A stretch of 48,759 nt of DNA from assembly GCA_024206195.1 (NCBI GenBank), contig JAAGZO010000179.1:1-48759 (forward strand), written 5' to 3'. Below the pieces are notes generated by a model that was given only the letters and a program-made list of their open reading frames with translations, searched no databases and was not told where the DNA came from. The stretch's first letter is position 1; every line of letters starts with the position of its first letter. The translations under genes were made by a program, and so were the position numbers. The DNA is from a bacterium (GTDB lineage: Archaea > Nanoarchaeota > Nanoarchaeia > Woesearchaeales > UBA10216). Below, piece by piece: positions 25,149-34,498 of this stretch.

Positions 25149-26024
25149 CTATACTCCTTCCTCAAAATAATCTGTTATGTACTGTTCCTTTGTGTAATTC
25201 GGTATATCGCTAAGGATTTTCTTAAACTGTGCCTGTGCTTCATTCGGCAAGTCGTTCCATCCTTTTGTTTTCGTATTGTGTGTTTCAGCACCGCCACGCA
25301 CATCTGGTTCATCGAAGTCGCTCTCGTTCCTTGCAGGGTTCTTAAACTTATCGGGGTACGCTTTCATTACCCGTCGCTTAACTTCTTGACCAAATTCATA
25401 TTCATTTCCTGGCGTTGCCAAATCGTGCTTCTCGTCAGCCATTGTATTGCCTAGATAAAGCGCATATTTCTGTAGTTCCTCGTCTTTCTTGAACCACTCG
25501 TTTTCAGATACCCAACGCTCAACTTCGGGGTGCATCTTGTTTTCAGGTTCGGGTTCAGCAGGTGGTTCTTCAACTGCTGTGGGTGGTTTTATCTCACCCT
25601 TCTTCGCCTCTAATTTGTCGTATTCGTCAACGTCGCTGTTTTCAACCGCTTCACGTTGCTTGTTGGTAATATCGGTTATTTGTTCCTTGTACTTATCGTC
25701 GGAATACTTTTCTTGGATACGTACCATATTATCCATCGTCTTCCGCATTGTGTCGAGTTGCTCGCCCTGTTCCTTAATCGTACCTTCGTATTTCTGATTA
25801 ACCGATTTGAGAATGGGCATCATGTGGTCGGCACGGTCTACAAACTCCTGTGCGCTTATATGCCGTTCAACATCGCCCCTGAACTCGTCTTTAGGCACCC
25901 AACCCTGTAACCTTGCACGTTCCTCCACCTTTAGCGTTACGTCGGGTTGCTCACCTTGTTCGGGTACTTCTTGGTTAATCTCCGCAAAATCGCCCTGTAC
26001 CTCTACTTGTTCCTCAGTTTCCAT
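25149..26024 (-). CDS. Scaffolding-like protein
   Basis: 291 residues, acidic and almost entirely helical. A coiled-coil middle (YEGTIKEQGEQLDTMRKTMDNMVRIQEKYSDDKYKEQITD), Pro/Glu-rich linker (EEPPAEPEPENK) and a helical end are typical of phage scaffolds. ATG 26024 has a GGAGG site and overlaps the co-chaperonin gene by 11 bases. It guides procapsid assembly and then leaves. Confidence 0.6.
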   Translation of the reverse strand: METEEQVEVQGDFAEINQEVPEQGEQPDVTLKVEERARLQGWVPKDEFRGDVERHISAQEFVDRADHMMPILKSVNQKYEGTIKEQGEQLDTMRKTMDNMVRIQEKYSDDKYKEQITDITNKQREAVENSDVDEYDKLEAKKGEIKPPTAVEEPPAEPEPENKMHPEVERWVSENEWFKKDEELQKYALYLGNTMADEKHDLATPGNEYEFGQEVKRRVMKAYPDKFKNPARNESDFDEPDVRGGAETHNTKTKGWNDLPNEAQAQFKKILSDIPNYTKEQYITDYFEEGV

Positions 26025-26343
26025 CTTCTTCCTCCAAAATTGCACAAATGTCTTTGTCGTTACATAGTCTATACCTATCCAACTTCCTCTCCGTTGGTCT
26101 ATGCTGAATTATTGAACCAGCATATTTATTAAAAACTACCTTGTCGCCAACTAGCGGTAGTCGACCTTTCCAATCGCTAAACGCCAAACCACCGCAATCT
26201 ACAACCACACCTCTGTCGTGTGCGTACTGCTCACGCTCAAGTGATGTTTCTGGTAGCAAAATACCACCAACACTCCTGTCCTCTATTTCATCAACCTTAA
26301 TCAGTACCTTGTACTCCACTGGTCGAATCCCCGTCTTGTTCAT
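26014..26343 (-). CDS. GroES-like co-chaperonin
   Basis: 109 residues. PVEYKVLIKVDEIEDRSVGGILLPET is the Cpn10 start, with the mobile-loop region following, then RGVVVDCGG, VGDKVVFNKYAGS and YRLCNDKDICAIL, the order of Cpn10 motifs. It probably forms a heptameric lid for host GroEL and helps fold the capsid protein, as T4 gp31 does. The start follows GGAGGTGAACC and lies inside the upstream gene (46-base overlap). Location next to scaffold and capsid genes fits. Confidence 0.85.
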   Translation of the reverse strand: MNKTGIRPVEYKVLIKVDEIEDRSVGGILLPETSLEREQYAHDRGVVVDCGGLAFSDWKGRLPLVGDKVVFNKYAGSIIQHRPTERKLDRYRLCNDKDICAILEEEDGN

Positions 26344-26572
26344 CTGGTTCACCTCCGAATAGTTCATAAAAGTCTGCCTGTTCTAACTCTATTAAAAGTT
26401 CCTTTGTCGCTTGATACTTACCTGTCATAATTGCATTACCAATCTGGTCACGACTTACTGCCTCTGTCATGCTACCGTGTGCAAGTTTGAATAATGCTTC
26501 CTCTAATACCCGTTTATATTCAACTGTAACGGGCATCTTCAACCACGCTGTAAAATCCCTTGGAGTTATCAT
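26297..26572 (-). CDS. Hypothetical helical protein
   Basis: 91 residues, helical (WLKMPVTVEYKRVLEEALFKLAHGSM) with an acidic tail that overlaps the co-chaperonin gene. Short proteins with similar style are common beside portal/scaffold genes. Unknown. Confidence 0.5.
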   Translation of the reverse strand: MITPRDFTAWLKMPVTVEYKRVLEEALFKLAHGSMTEAVSRDQIGNAIMTGKYQATKELLIELEQADFYELFGGEPDEQDGDSTSGVQGTD

Positions 26573-26757
26573 GTGTCTGAGTCTATCGCCATTAGAATTA
26601 ATAAAATCTCACGTTCCTCTCTCAACATATCTATCTTCTCGTAATCAAGTTCGATTACTTCATGCTGTCTTCGCCTTAAAGGACTACCTAAATCACCAGT
26701 ATCGAAAATCTTATGGTGAAACATCTTTGGTGAAAATATACCGCTGTTATTAGCCAT
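26569..26757 (-). CDS. Hypothetical small protein
   Basis: 62 residues ending in a helix (YEKIDMLREEREILLILMAI). ATGA overlap with the downstream gene. Unrecognised. Confidence 0.5.
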   Translation of the reverse strand: MANNSGIFSPKMFHHKIFDTGDLGSPLRRRQHEVIELDYEKIDMLREEREILLILMAIDSDT

Positions 26758-26760
26758 TTT

Positions 26761-27456
26761 CTACCAGTCTATTGCGTTTACACAATCTGCATCGGTACAT
26801 GCCATTATTGCTTCTGACTTTACCTTTATATTGGTGTTAACTGCGTTTACAGCATCGAGGCAATAATCAAGCACACCACTCGCCTGTGCTGCTGTTCTTG
26901 TGAAGTAATCGGGCACTCCTGATGCTTGGTTATAAACCTCATACGTCATTGTCCTACCTGCTGAGATTGCCTCTACCATCAACACCCTTGCTGTTTTGGG
27001 TATTACCTTTCCCGAATAAATACAATCCTGCTCACGCACAGGCATTACATAATCGTTCATAAACTTCCAATACGTCTGCCACTTAAAATCGTTCAGTGTC
27101 ATATTGTCGTAATTGGAAACCACCTGATTTGTTTTGATGAATACGTTGTTCTCAAACGAATATAACCACCCCGAATAAATTTGAAATTCTTGTAGTGGTG
27201 TATTCTCACCTGTAATCATCTTATGATAACCTTCGTCCCATTTATTGGAATCAGGGCCACCGACAAGTCCTTTCCCAATGTCACATAAATCAATCACCTC
27301 TGTACCTGAGTCGAGTATTGTTGCAGTTACACAAGTGTCCAGTAACGGTTGTATTGGTTCTTCGTCACCGTCCTTTGCACACCACTGCCAAGGTGAAGTA
27401 GCAGCAAAAGTCGGGGTTGCAATAAGTAAAACTAAAACTGTTAAAATGTATTTCAT
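26761..27456 (-). CDS. Secreted Cys-rich protein
   Basis: 231 residues with a Sec signal (MKYILTVLVLLIATPTFAAT). Seven Cys residues in the mature chain point to disulfides formed outside the cytoplasm. ATG 27456 has AAGGAG; the longer reading overlaps the LRR gene. No domain recognised. It follows two other signal-peptide genes, so it is probably part of the same group. Confidence 0.6.
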   Translation of the reverse strand: MKYILTVLVLLIATPTFAATSPWQWCAKDGDEEPIQPLLDTCVTATILDSGTEVIDLCDIGKGLVGGPDSNKWDEGYHKMITGENTPLQEFQIYSGWLYSFENNVFIKTNQVVSNYDNMTLNDFKWQTYWKFMNDYVMPVREQDCIYSGKVIPKTARVLMVEAISAGRTMTYEVYNQASGVPDYFTRTAAQASGVLDYCLDAVNAVNTNIKVKSEAIMACTDADCVNAIDW

Positions 27457-27466
27457 TGCTTTCTCC

Positions 27467-28699
27467 TTATGGACATCCACCGTTATCGTCAAAAGTCCAG
27501 TTGTGATCGTTGATTAAAGCGGTTCTTGCTGTTTCAGCAGCACCACCTGTTGTATAGCAAACATTACTCCCAAAATCCCAATCAAGGTTATTATTAACAG
27601 CTTGGCCTTCCCAGGCAATCAAGGCGGCATCATATTCGGCTGTTGAAAATCCAGCCGCTGATATTCCATTCATAAAAGAGGACGGGTCTGTAGTAAGGGT
27701 GGTTACGTCCCAATCGGATATAACAAGAGAAGATGTAAGTCCAGACATTCCCTTAAACATACTATCTACATTAGTAACACCGTTCATGTCGAAACCAGAC
27801 ACATCAAGGGATGTTATGTCGTTAGAGTTTAAAAACATACCCCACATAGTTAAAGCAGCAGTTGTAGTAAAATTTGACACATCAAGCGATGTTACAGCCA
27901 TCCCTGCAAACGTAGCGGAAAAATCGTCTACATCAGCCACATCCCAACCGGATACATCAAGAGAGGTTAAAGCATTTGTTAAATAAAACACCTGAAGCAT
28001 ATCAACCGCGGAACCTGTATTCCAGCCGGATACATCAAGAGCAGTTACATTGGTCATACCATCGAACATTTGATTAAAATTTGTAACACTACTCACATCA
28101 AAACCAGAAACGTCCAGAGTGACTAAATCATCCACATCGAAAAACATATACCTCATATTGGTTACATTACTCGTGTCTAACCCTGCTACATTTAATGTAG
28201 TCGCAGATTCGAGGTCGTCAAACATCTCCGTCATAGAGGTGCATCCACTTGTATCCGTGTTTCCAACCACAACAGATGTTATATTTTTAGCACCTTCAAA
28301 CATGGCATTGCATCCTGTCCACCCAACTACTCCAAGATTCGTGACGGTACGCAGCATAAGTACATCGCCACCGTTATTAAAATATAGTTTCTTAAATGTA
28401 CCTGATATGGTGATTGTGTAAACCTGTTCTGCTAAATAGGTGTGATCCCATGCGGCATCGGCAGTAGTTGTTATATCATCATCGTTTCCGTCACCCCAAT
28501 CCACGTTGCAATCATAATTAGAGTCTGGCCCTGTTACTGGAATTTTAAATGTCTTATCTGTGCCAGTTGTGTCAATCGTAAAGATGAAACTGGTTTCTAC
28601 TGCACCACCAGCGTTCTTCCTTGCAATTATTCGTCTACACTCTGCCGAAACGAATGAAGCAATTAACACAAATAATAATGCAAATATAAAACTACGCAT
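27467..28699 (-). CDS. Secreted BspA-type (DUF285) leucine-rich-repeat protein
   Basis: 410 residues. Signal peptide at 1-19 (RSFIFALLFVLIASFVSA). A PKD-like or beta domain follows (NVDWGDGNDDD; WDHTYLAEQVYTITISG). From about residue 110 to 350 there are roughly nine repeats built on TSLDVSGWDxxxVTxMxxMFxGM, the DUF285/BspA lipoprotein-type LRR. The C-terminal region is short and has NVCYTTGG. Such repeats usually sit on bacterial surfaces and bind proteins. In a phage they may serve adhesion or receptor binding. TAATG junction with the fibre-like gene upstream. Confidence 0.75.
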   Translation of the reverse strand: MRSFIFALLFVLIASFVSAECRRIIARKNAGGAVETSFIFTIDTTGTDKTFKIPVTGPDSNYDCNVDWGDGNDDDITTTADAAWDHTYLAEQVYTITISGTFKKLYFNNGGDVLMLRTVTNLGVVGWTGCNAMFEGAKNITSVVVGNTDTSGCTSMTEMFDDLESATTLNVAGLDTSNVTNMRYMFFDVDDLVTLDVSGFDVSSVTNFNQMFDGMTNVTALDVSGWNTGSAVDMLQVFYLTNALTSLDVSGWDVADVDDFSATFAGMAVTSLDVSNFTTTAALTMWGMFLNSNDITSLDVSGFDMNGVTNVDSMFKGMSGLTSSLVISDWDVTTLTTDPSSFMNGISAAGFSTAEYDAALIAWEGQAVNNNLDWDFGSNVCYTTGGAAETARTALINDHNWTFDDNGGCP

Positions 28700-29898
28700 T
28701 AATTAGCACCCCCATCTGCCATGCCGTCTGTTACACAGTTCCACACATTCGCTGCTTCCCATGAACAACACGCAAGCTCTCCTGCTCCTTCATTGGTGGA
28801 AATCTTCTGCCCTGCACCAAGTAGAGTGCCGTCTAATCGTATATCGTCTGAATCTCCCGATTCTGATGCTATATGGTGAACTCCTGCACCTGTAGTTTCA
28901 AAACAAACATCTGCTCCGTAAAACACATCAGGAAGGTCAATCGTACCTGCACCTGTTATATAAATAATAGAACCTAAACATTCTTCTGCAACAAGGGTTT
29001 GCGTGGTGTAAGTTGCTGTGTACTGATAAGTTCCGACTACTACATTTGTTGCACCCAGGAGAAGCACAGCATCGATGCTTTCATCCAGGGTATCGGAAGT
29101 ATCGGCATCGAAGTCGATTATAATCGTAGGTGTTCCTGCTATTTGTGCGTTAAGTGAAAAGTCTACATCTTCCGTACCGCTTGCAGTTGCAGTAGCGTCA
29201 ACATCAAGTATGAAGTTATCGTCACCGTCACCTGCGGTGGAGTCTTTTATTACAAGGGTTGGAGTTGCACTATTAATAACCGCAAGCGCACCTGTAATAG
29301 TCCCGTCTGAAGTAAAGTTCCCGAACCCTGTTGCTATACCCGTTGAGCCAATATCCCAATCAGACGAGTCAAGTGCTAGTGTATCACCACCGTCGCCAAT
29401 AGTTAATGCACCGCCTGGATTAATTGCGAATATTCCTGCTGTGGTAAGTGTAGTTGTAAACTGTGGTGAGGTTGCAAATACAGAAAGTCCTGACCCTGTT
29501 TCATCACTTAACGCTCCACGTAACCCTGCTGAATTTGTAAGTACACCTTGATAACCAGCACAAACGGAACCAGTTGTGCAAAACGTTCCGCTTTCATCTG
29601 GCGTTGTCCAAACCCTACCTGCGGTAATATTACCAGTAATTATCTGACCTGTTCCCTGTGCATCGTAAAACTTAATCCATGTGCCACCGTCTGAAGTTCC
29701 GTCAAGACAAGCACCGCCCGTACAATCCCCAACGCTTGTTACGTCACCGCTACCTGGGAAGTCATTACAGGTATTATCGTCACAATCAATGGTCTTATTG
29801 GTTAAAGTCTGCGCTGCATCGTCGTACACAACGGTATTTGCTGCGTATGCACTTACAGCGAAAAGGGTCAGTATTAATGTAAGTATATATTTTCTCAT
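28699..29898 (-). CDS. Fibre-like protein with a Sec signal peptide
   Basis: 399 residues. Signal peptide (RKYILTLILTLFAVSAYA) then QTLTNKTIDCDDN and LRGALSDETGSGLSVFATSPQF, phrases typical of phage tail fibres. The middle is repetitive Thr/Gly/Asp beta sequence. Cys pairs occur at several places (DCDDNTC, DCTGGAC, FCTTGSVC), which would suit disulfides. ATGA overlap with the upstream gene. Likely a virion or exported surface protein; the export signal is unexplained. Confidence 0.6.
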   Translation of the reverse strand: MRKYILTLILTLFAVSAYAANTVVYDDAAQTLTNKTIDCDDNTCNDFPGSGDVTSVGDCTGGACLDGTSDGGTWIKFYDAQGTGQIITGNITAGRVWTTPDESGTFCTTGSVCAGYQGVLTNSAGLRGALSDETGSGLSVFATSPQFTTTLTTAGIFAINPGGALTIGDGGDTLALDSSDWDIGSTGIATGFGNFTSDGTITGALAVINSATPTLVIKDSTAGDGDDNFILDVDATATASGTEDVDFSLNAQIAGTPTIIIDFDADTSDTLDESIDAVLLLGATNVVVGTYQYTATYTTQTLVAEECLGSIIYITGAGTIDLPDVFYGADVCFETTGAGVHHIASESGDSDDIRLDGTLLGAGQKISTNEGAGELACCSWEAANVWNCVTDGMADGGAN

Positions 29899-30158
29899 GA
29901 TAGTATTGAATAATCCAGTAGAGTTGCTATTTTGGTTGTTCCGCCCACGTTTACCTTTATCATTATATCACCGTCACTACCAGAACCAGTACCGTCGCTC
30001 ATCCAGATAACAGAATTGCCATCGTCGGGGTCGGATGGGTCTGCTGACAACGCTGGTAAAATATGATTTTCATTCCACTCGTCGCCCTGTAGTCTATCGT
30101 CGGATGCGTCCTGTGGATATGTGGTAGTGTTTACCTGTGTAGCATGACGAATACCCAT
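29895..30158 (-). CDS. Small fibre-related protein
   Basis: 87 residues. NTTTYPQDASDDRLQGDEWNENH and SGSDGDIMIKVNVGGTTKIATLLDYS resemble N-terminal parts of phage fibre proteins. ATG 30158 is one base after the upstream stop. It probably works with the fibre-like gene that overlaps it. Confidence 0.5.
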   Translation of the reverse strand: MGIRHATQVNTTTYPQDASDDRLQGDEWNENHILPALSADPSDPDDGNSVIWMSDGTGSGSDGDIMIKVNVGGTTKIATLLDYSILS

Positions 30159-30159
30159 A

Positions 30160-30621
30160 TTATTCCACCGCCTCAATCTGGTCTATGAATCCCTTTTTAT
30201 CCCGTACTACTTTCCACTTGGTCTTTTGGGGTCTTGCACTAATTGTGGATTCAAGTTTATCAACTGCGCCCCTTACCGCATTTAGTTCCTTCCTAGTATC
30301 GGCAGCGTCCACATTAACAACGGGTGCTTTCTGTTCGGGTATTTTAATTTCAGGCACTTTAATCTCAGGTACATTCACGGTTACATTAGGCGGTTCCTGT
30401 GATAAAATATTAGCGAATCGCTTGAGTAACTCCTGTTGTGCCGAAATACCAGATTCAAGTTTTTCACCCAACGATGAAATCCTATCCTTATCGTTCTTGG
30501 TAAGTATTTCCTCAACCTCACCAAACAACTTCTGCAAAGCATCTAAATTCCCACCTTTCTTACCGCCTGATTTAGCTTTAGATAATTTAGCAAGTTCCTT
30601 TATTCTGTCCAAGTCACCCAT
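30160..30621 (-). CDS. Portal-adjacent coiled-coil protein
   Basis: 153 residues: a charged helical N-terminal half, then a Pro/Glu/Lys repeat (VPEIKVPEIKIPEQKAPVV), a helical segment and a C-terminal KTKWKVVRDKKGFIDQIEAVE. The last phrase is frequent in phage proteins with fibre or head roles. Unknown function. Confidence 0.5.
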   Translation of the reverse strand: MGDLDRIKELAKLSKAKSGGKKGGNLDALQKLFGEVEEILTKNDKDRISSLGEKLESGISAQQELLKRFANILSQEPPNVTVNVPEIKVPEIKIPEQKAPVVNVDAADTRKELNAVRGAVDKLESTISARPQKTKWKVVRDKKGFIDQIEAVE

Positions 30622-32570
30622 TATTCGTCACCTTCTGGATTTATACCTTCTGCAATTTCCATTTCAATTTTAAGTTTTTCCGCTTCCGCTTTTTCCTTCT
30701 CTGCTACGAGTTTGTCGTTTTCTTTATTTATCTTGTCGAGTTTTGCACGTTCCTGCTCGTTCAATATTCGTTTCTTCTCAAGTTCAAGCTCGGTGTCTTG
30801 CGCTTCTTCCTTGCGGGTTGTCATCTCAAATTCAAATTTAAACCGTTCCAAATCAAGTTCTTCACGCTTCAACCGTGTTTCTTCCTGCTTCAGTACAAGT
30901 TCAGGATTAGGCGGTGGAGGCGGTGCCTCCAGTACCCTTTCAGGTTCGGGTATATTCATCGCTTCGATTGTGCGTCTTGTAATCTCCGCATCGTTTAGTC
31001 CCTGACCCTTCATTCCTTCAAGCAGTTGCGCCTTCATCATCTTCTGTGTGTTACTCACCTCGTCAGGACTTGAAACAGGTCGCACATCGCATGAACTCGC
31101 ATCGTAATCGTCTTTACCTACTTTCTGCGCTTTCGGGTCGTCTGTTATTCTGAAGTAACTTTCAGGGTTGAGTTTCTCGCTGTTTAGGCGATAGAGTAAC
31201 TTAAACTCGTCGCCAAACGACCTGTGTAGTCTTTTATGGATAGATGAGAATACTTTTAACCCCTGCTCAATTCTCGCAAGCGAAGTAGTTGCAGGTTCGT
31301 TCTGAACGGATTGTTCGCCCATCATCAATTCGGTTACACTGGATAACTTCTCACCTGCATTTATCATAAACCCTAACAGATTAAATAGTACAGCAGAGGG
31401 TTCTTTCATAAACTCATTCAGCATGACAATGTTCTTACGTAAATCGTCGCCTGAATATTTAACGGGTGTAAGTTCGTTTAACTGTAACCGCATCGGACCG
31501 CCACCCCTGCCTCTGCCTAACGAGATTTGCTTACCGATGAATCCGCTTTGTGAGTTATTAATTGTACCTGCGTCCAACAACTGATTAATAGTAGTGTTTA
31601 CAGTATGGTTAATCGGACCTAACAACGCACCGAATCCCCAATCGTAGATTGAACCGTCTGGTGATGGGATGAATGAGAATTTAGTATAATGCTTACGTGG
31701 TGTTATTTTCCGCACCTTACCGCTTTCGTTAAAGTAAATATCACCAACACTGAAGCGTGGTACTATCCGCACTACTTTCTTCGTATCGTAATGGATGTTT
31801 ACTATGTAAGGTTCAGGATAACCGTCGTCGTCTAAATCCAACCATGTATGCTGTTGCAGGAACACATGCGGTTTAAAGTGGTCGTTTACTTGATATTCAT
31901 CGTCTTCGTTTTTAGTCGCCTGTGCGGTGCCTAGTTCAAATTCCTTGAATACACCCGACCTGAAGCGTTCTATTATCTCATGTTGATACAATGTATATAC
32001 TTTAGTAATCCTCGGTACAGTTGCCATGCTCTTAGACATATAGTGCATTACAAGGTCTTGAGGCGGGATGAAGGTACTCACATTACGTTTGAGGTTTTTC
32101 GACCAGTAAGTTTCCTTGAAGCAACACCCTGGAATCGGTAAGACGGTGAGTAATCTATCGGTTTCATCTACCCATTCTTCCATCTCGTCGTTTAACTGAT
32201 AGTTCATGTGCGTAGAAACCCTACTTGCCTTGCCCGCTTTAATACCTTGGTCGTCCCTGCCGATTATCTTACCCTTTACAATATCCCAACCAGGGATTAG
32301 ATTAGGGTACGCTCTTGACGCAAATTGAATACACGCAATTGAAATTAACGGGTACATTACATTAGCAGCGTTTTCAATGGGGAAGTTTTTGGTTTCGACA
32401 ATCTGCATTGCCAAGTCCATTCCCTTCTTATTGCGCTCTTTCCAATCGGCACGACTCTCATCGTCTGATTCGTAACCCGTAACTGCGTTTAATCCAATCT
32501 CGTCAATCTCGGTATCTTCAAGACCAGTAACTATATTGGTCGCTTCTAGTATTTTCTTTAATTCTCGCAT
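30621..32570 (-). CDS. Portal protein, P22-like
   Basis: 649 residues. WKERNKKGMDLAMQIVETKNFPIENAANVMYPLISIACIQFASRAYPNLIPG is characteristic of large podovirus portals. LTVLPIPGCCFKETYWSKNLKR, INQLLDAGTINNSQSGFIGKQ and EPSAVLFNLLGFMINAGEKLSS also match. The C-terminal 130 residues form a long charged coiled coil (barrel/crown-like). Twelve copies form the channel through which the terminase pumps DNA. Confidence 0.85.
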   Translation of the reverse strand: MRELKKILEATNIVTGLEDTEIDEIGLNAVTGYESDDESRADWKERNKKGMDLAMQIVETKNFPIENAANVMYPLISIACIQFASRAYPNLIPGWDIVKGKIIGRDDQGIKAGKASRVSTHMNYQLNDEMEEWVDETDRLLTVLPIPGCCFKETYWSKNLKRNVSTFIPPQDLVMHYMSKSMATVPRITKVYTLYQHEIIERFRSGVFKEFELGTAQATKNEDDEYQVNDHFKPHVFLQQHTWLDLDDDGYPEPYIVNIHYDTKKVVRIVPRFSVGDIYFNESGKVRKITPRKHYTKFSFIPSPDGSIYDWGFGALLGPINHTVNTTINQLLDAGTINNSQSGFIGKQISLGRGRGGGPMRLQLNELTPVKYSGDDLRKNIVMLNEFMKEPSAVLFNLLGFMINAGEKLSSVTELMMGEQSVQNEPATTSLARIEQGLKVFSSIHKRLHRSFGDEFKLLYRLNSEKLNPESYFRITDDPKAQKVGKDDYDASSCDVRPVSSPDEVSNTQKMMKAQLLEGMKGQGLNDAEITRRTIEAMNIPEPERVLEAPPPPPNPELVLKQEETRLKREELDLERFKFEFEMTTRKEEAQDTELELEKKRILNEQERAKLDKINKENDKLVAEKEKAEAEKLKIEMEIAEGINPEGDE

Positions 32571-32588
32571 TAGTAACCCGTTGTTTTA

Positions 32589-32837
32589 TTATTTAAGTTT
32601 AAAAATACAGCATTTCTTAAACTTATTACCACTACCACATGGGCAAGACTCGTTTCTGCCTATTTTAACCCTTTTAACAGTTTTAATTTCTGCCCCTAAT
32701 TCGACAAGCTCATCAAGTTCCTTGTTCATTTTTTGTTGAATTTTTTTCGTTGTATCACCTTCAACAAAAGTCTGCCTAAGTTTTTCCACTAATCCACCGT
32801 CTAACCTTTCTGATATATCATATCTTGTTTCTTGCAT
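32589..32837 (-). CDS. SEC-C zinc-motif protein
   Basis: 82 residues. The C-terminal [18 protein letters not shown] is the SEC-C motif (C-x-C-x8-C-C) known from the tail of SecA and many other proteins. The first 55 residues are helical and charged. AGGAGGG before the ATG. It is a moron-like insertion between terminase and portal. It might bind SecB/ribosome or nucleic acid; nothing here decides. Confidence 0.7.
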   Translation of the reverse strand: MQETRYDISERLDGGLVEKLRQTFVEGDTTKKIQQKMNKELDELVELGAEIKTVKRVKIGRNESCPCGSGNKFKKCCIFKLK

Positions 32838-32847
32838 TACAACCCTC

Positions 32848-33024
32848 CTAAAAGAAAAAGTGATTTATAAGAATACCAATATCTATTCCCCAACAAATCG
32901 TAAAAGAAATTATGGCATAAATAGCAAAGGCGACACCGCCACCAGGAGTCATTTCAACAAAAGAAAAAACTATTGCTGATAAAATAAATGGTGTTATAAA
33001 CAAAACCAGTATTGTCAAAATCAT
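32848..33024 (-). CDS. Small two-span membrane protein (58 aa)
   Basis: Hydrophobic at both halves ([19 protein letters not shown] and [22 protein letters not shown]) joined by EMTPGGG. It fills the gap between SEC-C and TerL genes and lacks a strong ribosome site. Function unknown. Confidence 0.5.
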   Translation of the reverse strand: MILTILVLFITPFILSAIVFSFVEMTPGGGVAFAIYAIISFTICWGIDIGILINHFFF

Positions 33025-33040
33025 TGTGAGTTTCTCATTA

Positions 33041-34498
33041 CTAGTACCCCGTTGTTTTATTGCGTGTGTCTTGTTGTTGTGGTATGTGATAAAATTCGTC
33101 TTCAGGTGATTCGTATTCCGTGTCGAGTAAGCAAGTTCTATAAAGATTCTCCATCATGTGGTCGTCTGACTTTCTCGGTTTCTGCGTTTCTTTATCCCAC
33201 ATATACCCTTCAATCTCATATAGTGTACGCATACAGTTATCTAGTAGAAACATAGACGGTTTATTGTTCGGACCCTTTAAGTGTTCCTTCACCTTCAGAA
33301 TGCCCGAATCTATATCCTTACTCGCTACTTCAAGCACGTAATCGTGTCGCATCAGTACAGTTGCTATTTTCTCAAATGTACTTTCAGGGTTGTTTGAATC
33401 GCCTTTCGCCAGTGGGTCTATCTGTATCCGATTTACCCTGTAGGAGTTTGTATTCACCTTACGGATAATCTCATCTGCTATTTGAGTGCCGTCACCGTTC
33501 TCCCAAATCTCGTCGCAGATGTACCGTTCGTTACGCTCATCGGTTGCTACGAATAAAACCGCCTGTTTCTCCCTTGGGTGTACGTCGATTGAAATGTCAA
33601 CCATCCAATGTGTAGGGATTTTAAAGTGTTCCCATAAATGGTCGTTACGGTTAAATTGAGGATAGACCAACCCCTGCATGTATTGAGGTACACCGTAAAT
33701 CCTCGCCTGAATCTCATCTTCGGTCAGTTTAGTCTTGAACTCGTCAATCCCTTCTTCGGTGATTCCGAATCCTACGTTATCGTAACTCGTTCCCGACACC
33801 CAAAATATGCTCTTATCGGGTTTACCGTCTTCGCCTAGTTTCTTTACAATCTCACGATCTACCCAAGGTTCGTCCAATAAAGTAGCTGCGAACATTTCCC
33901 TGCCACGCCTATCTACCAACCCCCTTGCATTTGCTACGTAAATCTCACGCCTTGGTGGTTCGTCGTATAATATTAAATCACCACTCCACCCTTCGTGTAC
34001 TTTCGGTGCCTGAGTGTTTGACATAATTTCAATCGTGCCACCGTTCTGCCCGTCTTTCCATAGTGTGTCAGTGATTATACCGTTTCCGCTTGTCTTAACG
34101 GGTCGTGCTTCAGGCCACCATTTTTGCAGTTCGGGGATTACAACGCCCTTTATATGTTCGTTCCAACCCTGCCCGATGTAGCGCACCTTGCGTGGTTTCT
34201 TATGCGGAAAGAGATGGAGCAAACTTGTATTATCCCAAGGGAATTTGCCTATAATAACTGAAATACCAATTAACGTAAGTAGCGTGGTTTTGCCTAACCG
34301 ATTACCACCGTCCATTCCGAATGTTTTGAATGTATTATCAACAAACGCTTCAATCATCTGCGCCTGTTTCGGGTTCGGTCCAGGGTTCGGTGCAGAATCG
34401 AAAAACTCAATACTATTCTTCTGGCGGTAATCCACCATCTGTTTAGCAAGCGTGAGTTTCTTCGCTTTGAGTTGTTTTAGGCGTTCTCGTTTATCCAT
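33041..34498 (-). CDS. terL: Terminase large subunit
   Basis: 485 residues. Walker A GGNRLGKTT at 64-72, Walker B LILYDEPP around 175-182, then the nuclease domain with DISIDVHPREKQAV (first acidic residue), IQIDPLAK and a late DDHMMENLYR. It pumps DNA into the procapsid by ATP hydrolysis and cuts the concatemer. Its neighbours are the portal group on one side and a sugar cassette on the other, so the small terminase is 7 kb away, an unusual separation. Confidence 0.88.
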   Translation of the reverse strand: MDKRERLKQLKAKKLTLAKQMVDYRQKNSIEFFDSAPNPGPNPKQAQMIEAFVDNTFKTFGMDGGNRLGKTTLLTLIGISVIIGKFPWDNTSLLHLFPHKKPRKVRYIGQGWNEHIKGVVIPELQKWWPEARPVKTSGNGIITDTLWKDGQNGGTIEIMSNTQAPKVHEGWSGDLILYDEPPRREIYVANARGLVDRRGREMFAATLLDEPWVDREIVKKLGEDGKPDKSIFWVSGTSYDNVGFGITEEGIDEFKTKLTEDEIQARIYGVPQYMQGLVYPQFNRNDHLWEHFKIPTHWMVDISIDVHPREKQAVLFVATDERNERYICDEIWENGDGTQIADEIIRKVNTNSYRVNRIQIDPLAKGDSNNPESTFEKIATVLMRHDYVLEVASKDIDSGILKVKEHLKGPNNKPSMFLLDNCMRTLYEIEGYMWDKETQKPRKSDDHMMENLYRTCLLDTEYESPEDEFYHIPQQQDTRNKTTGY

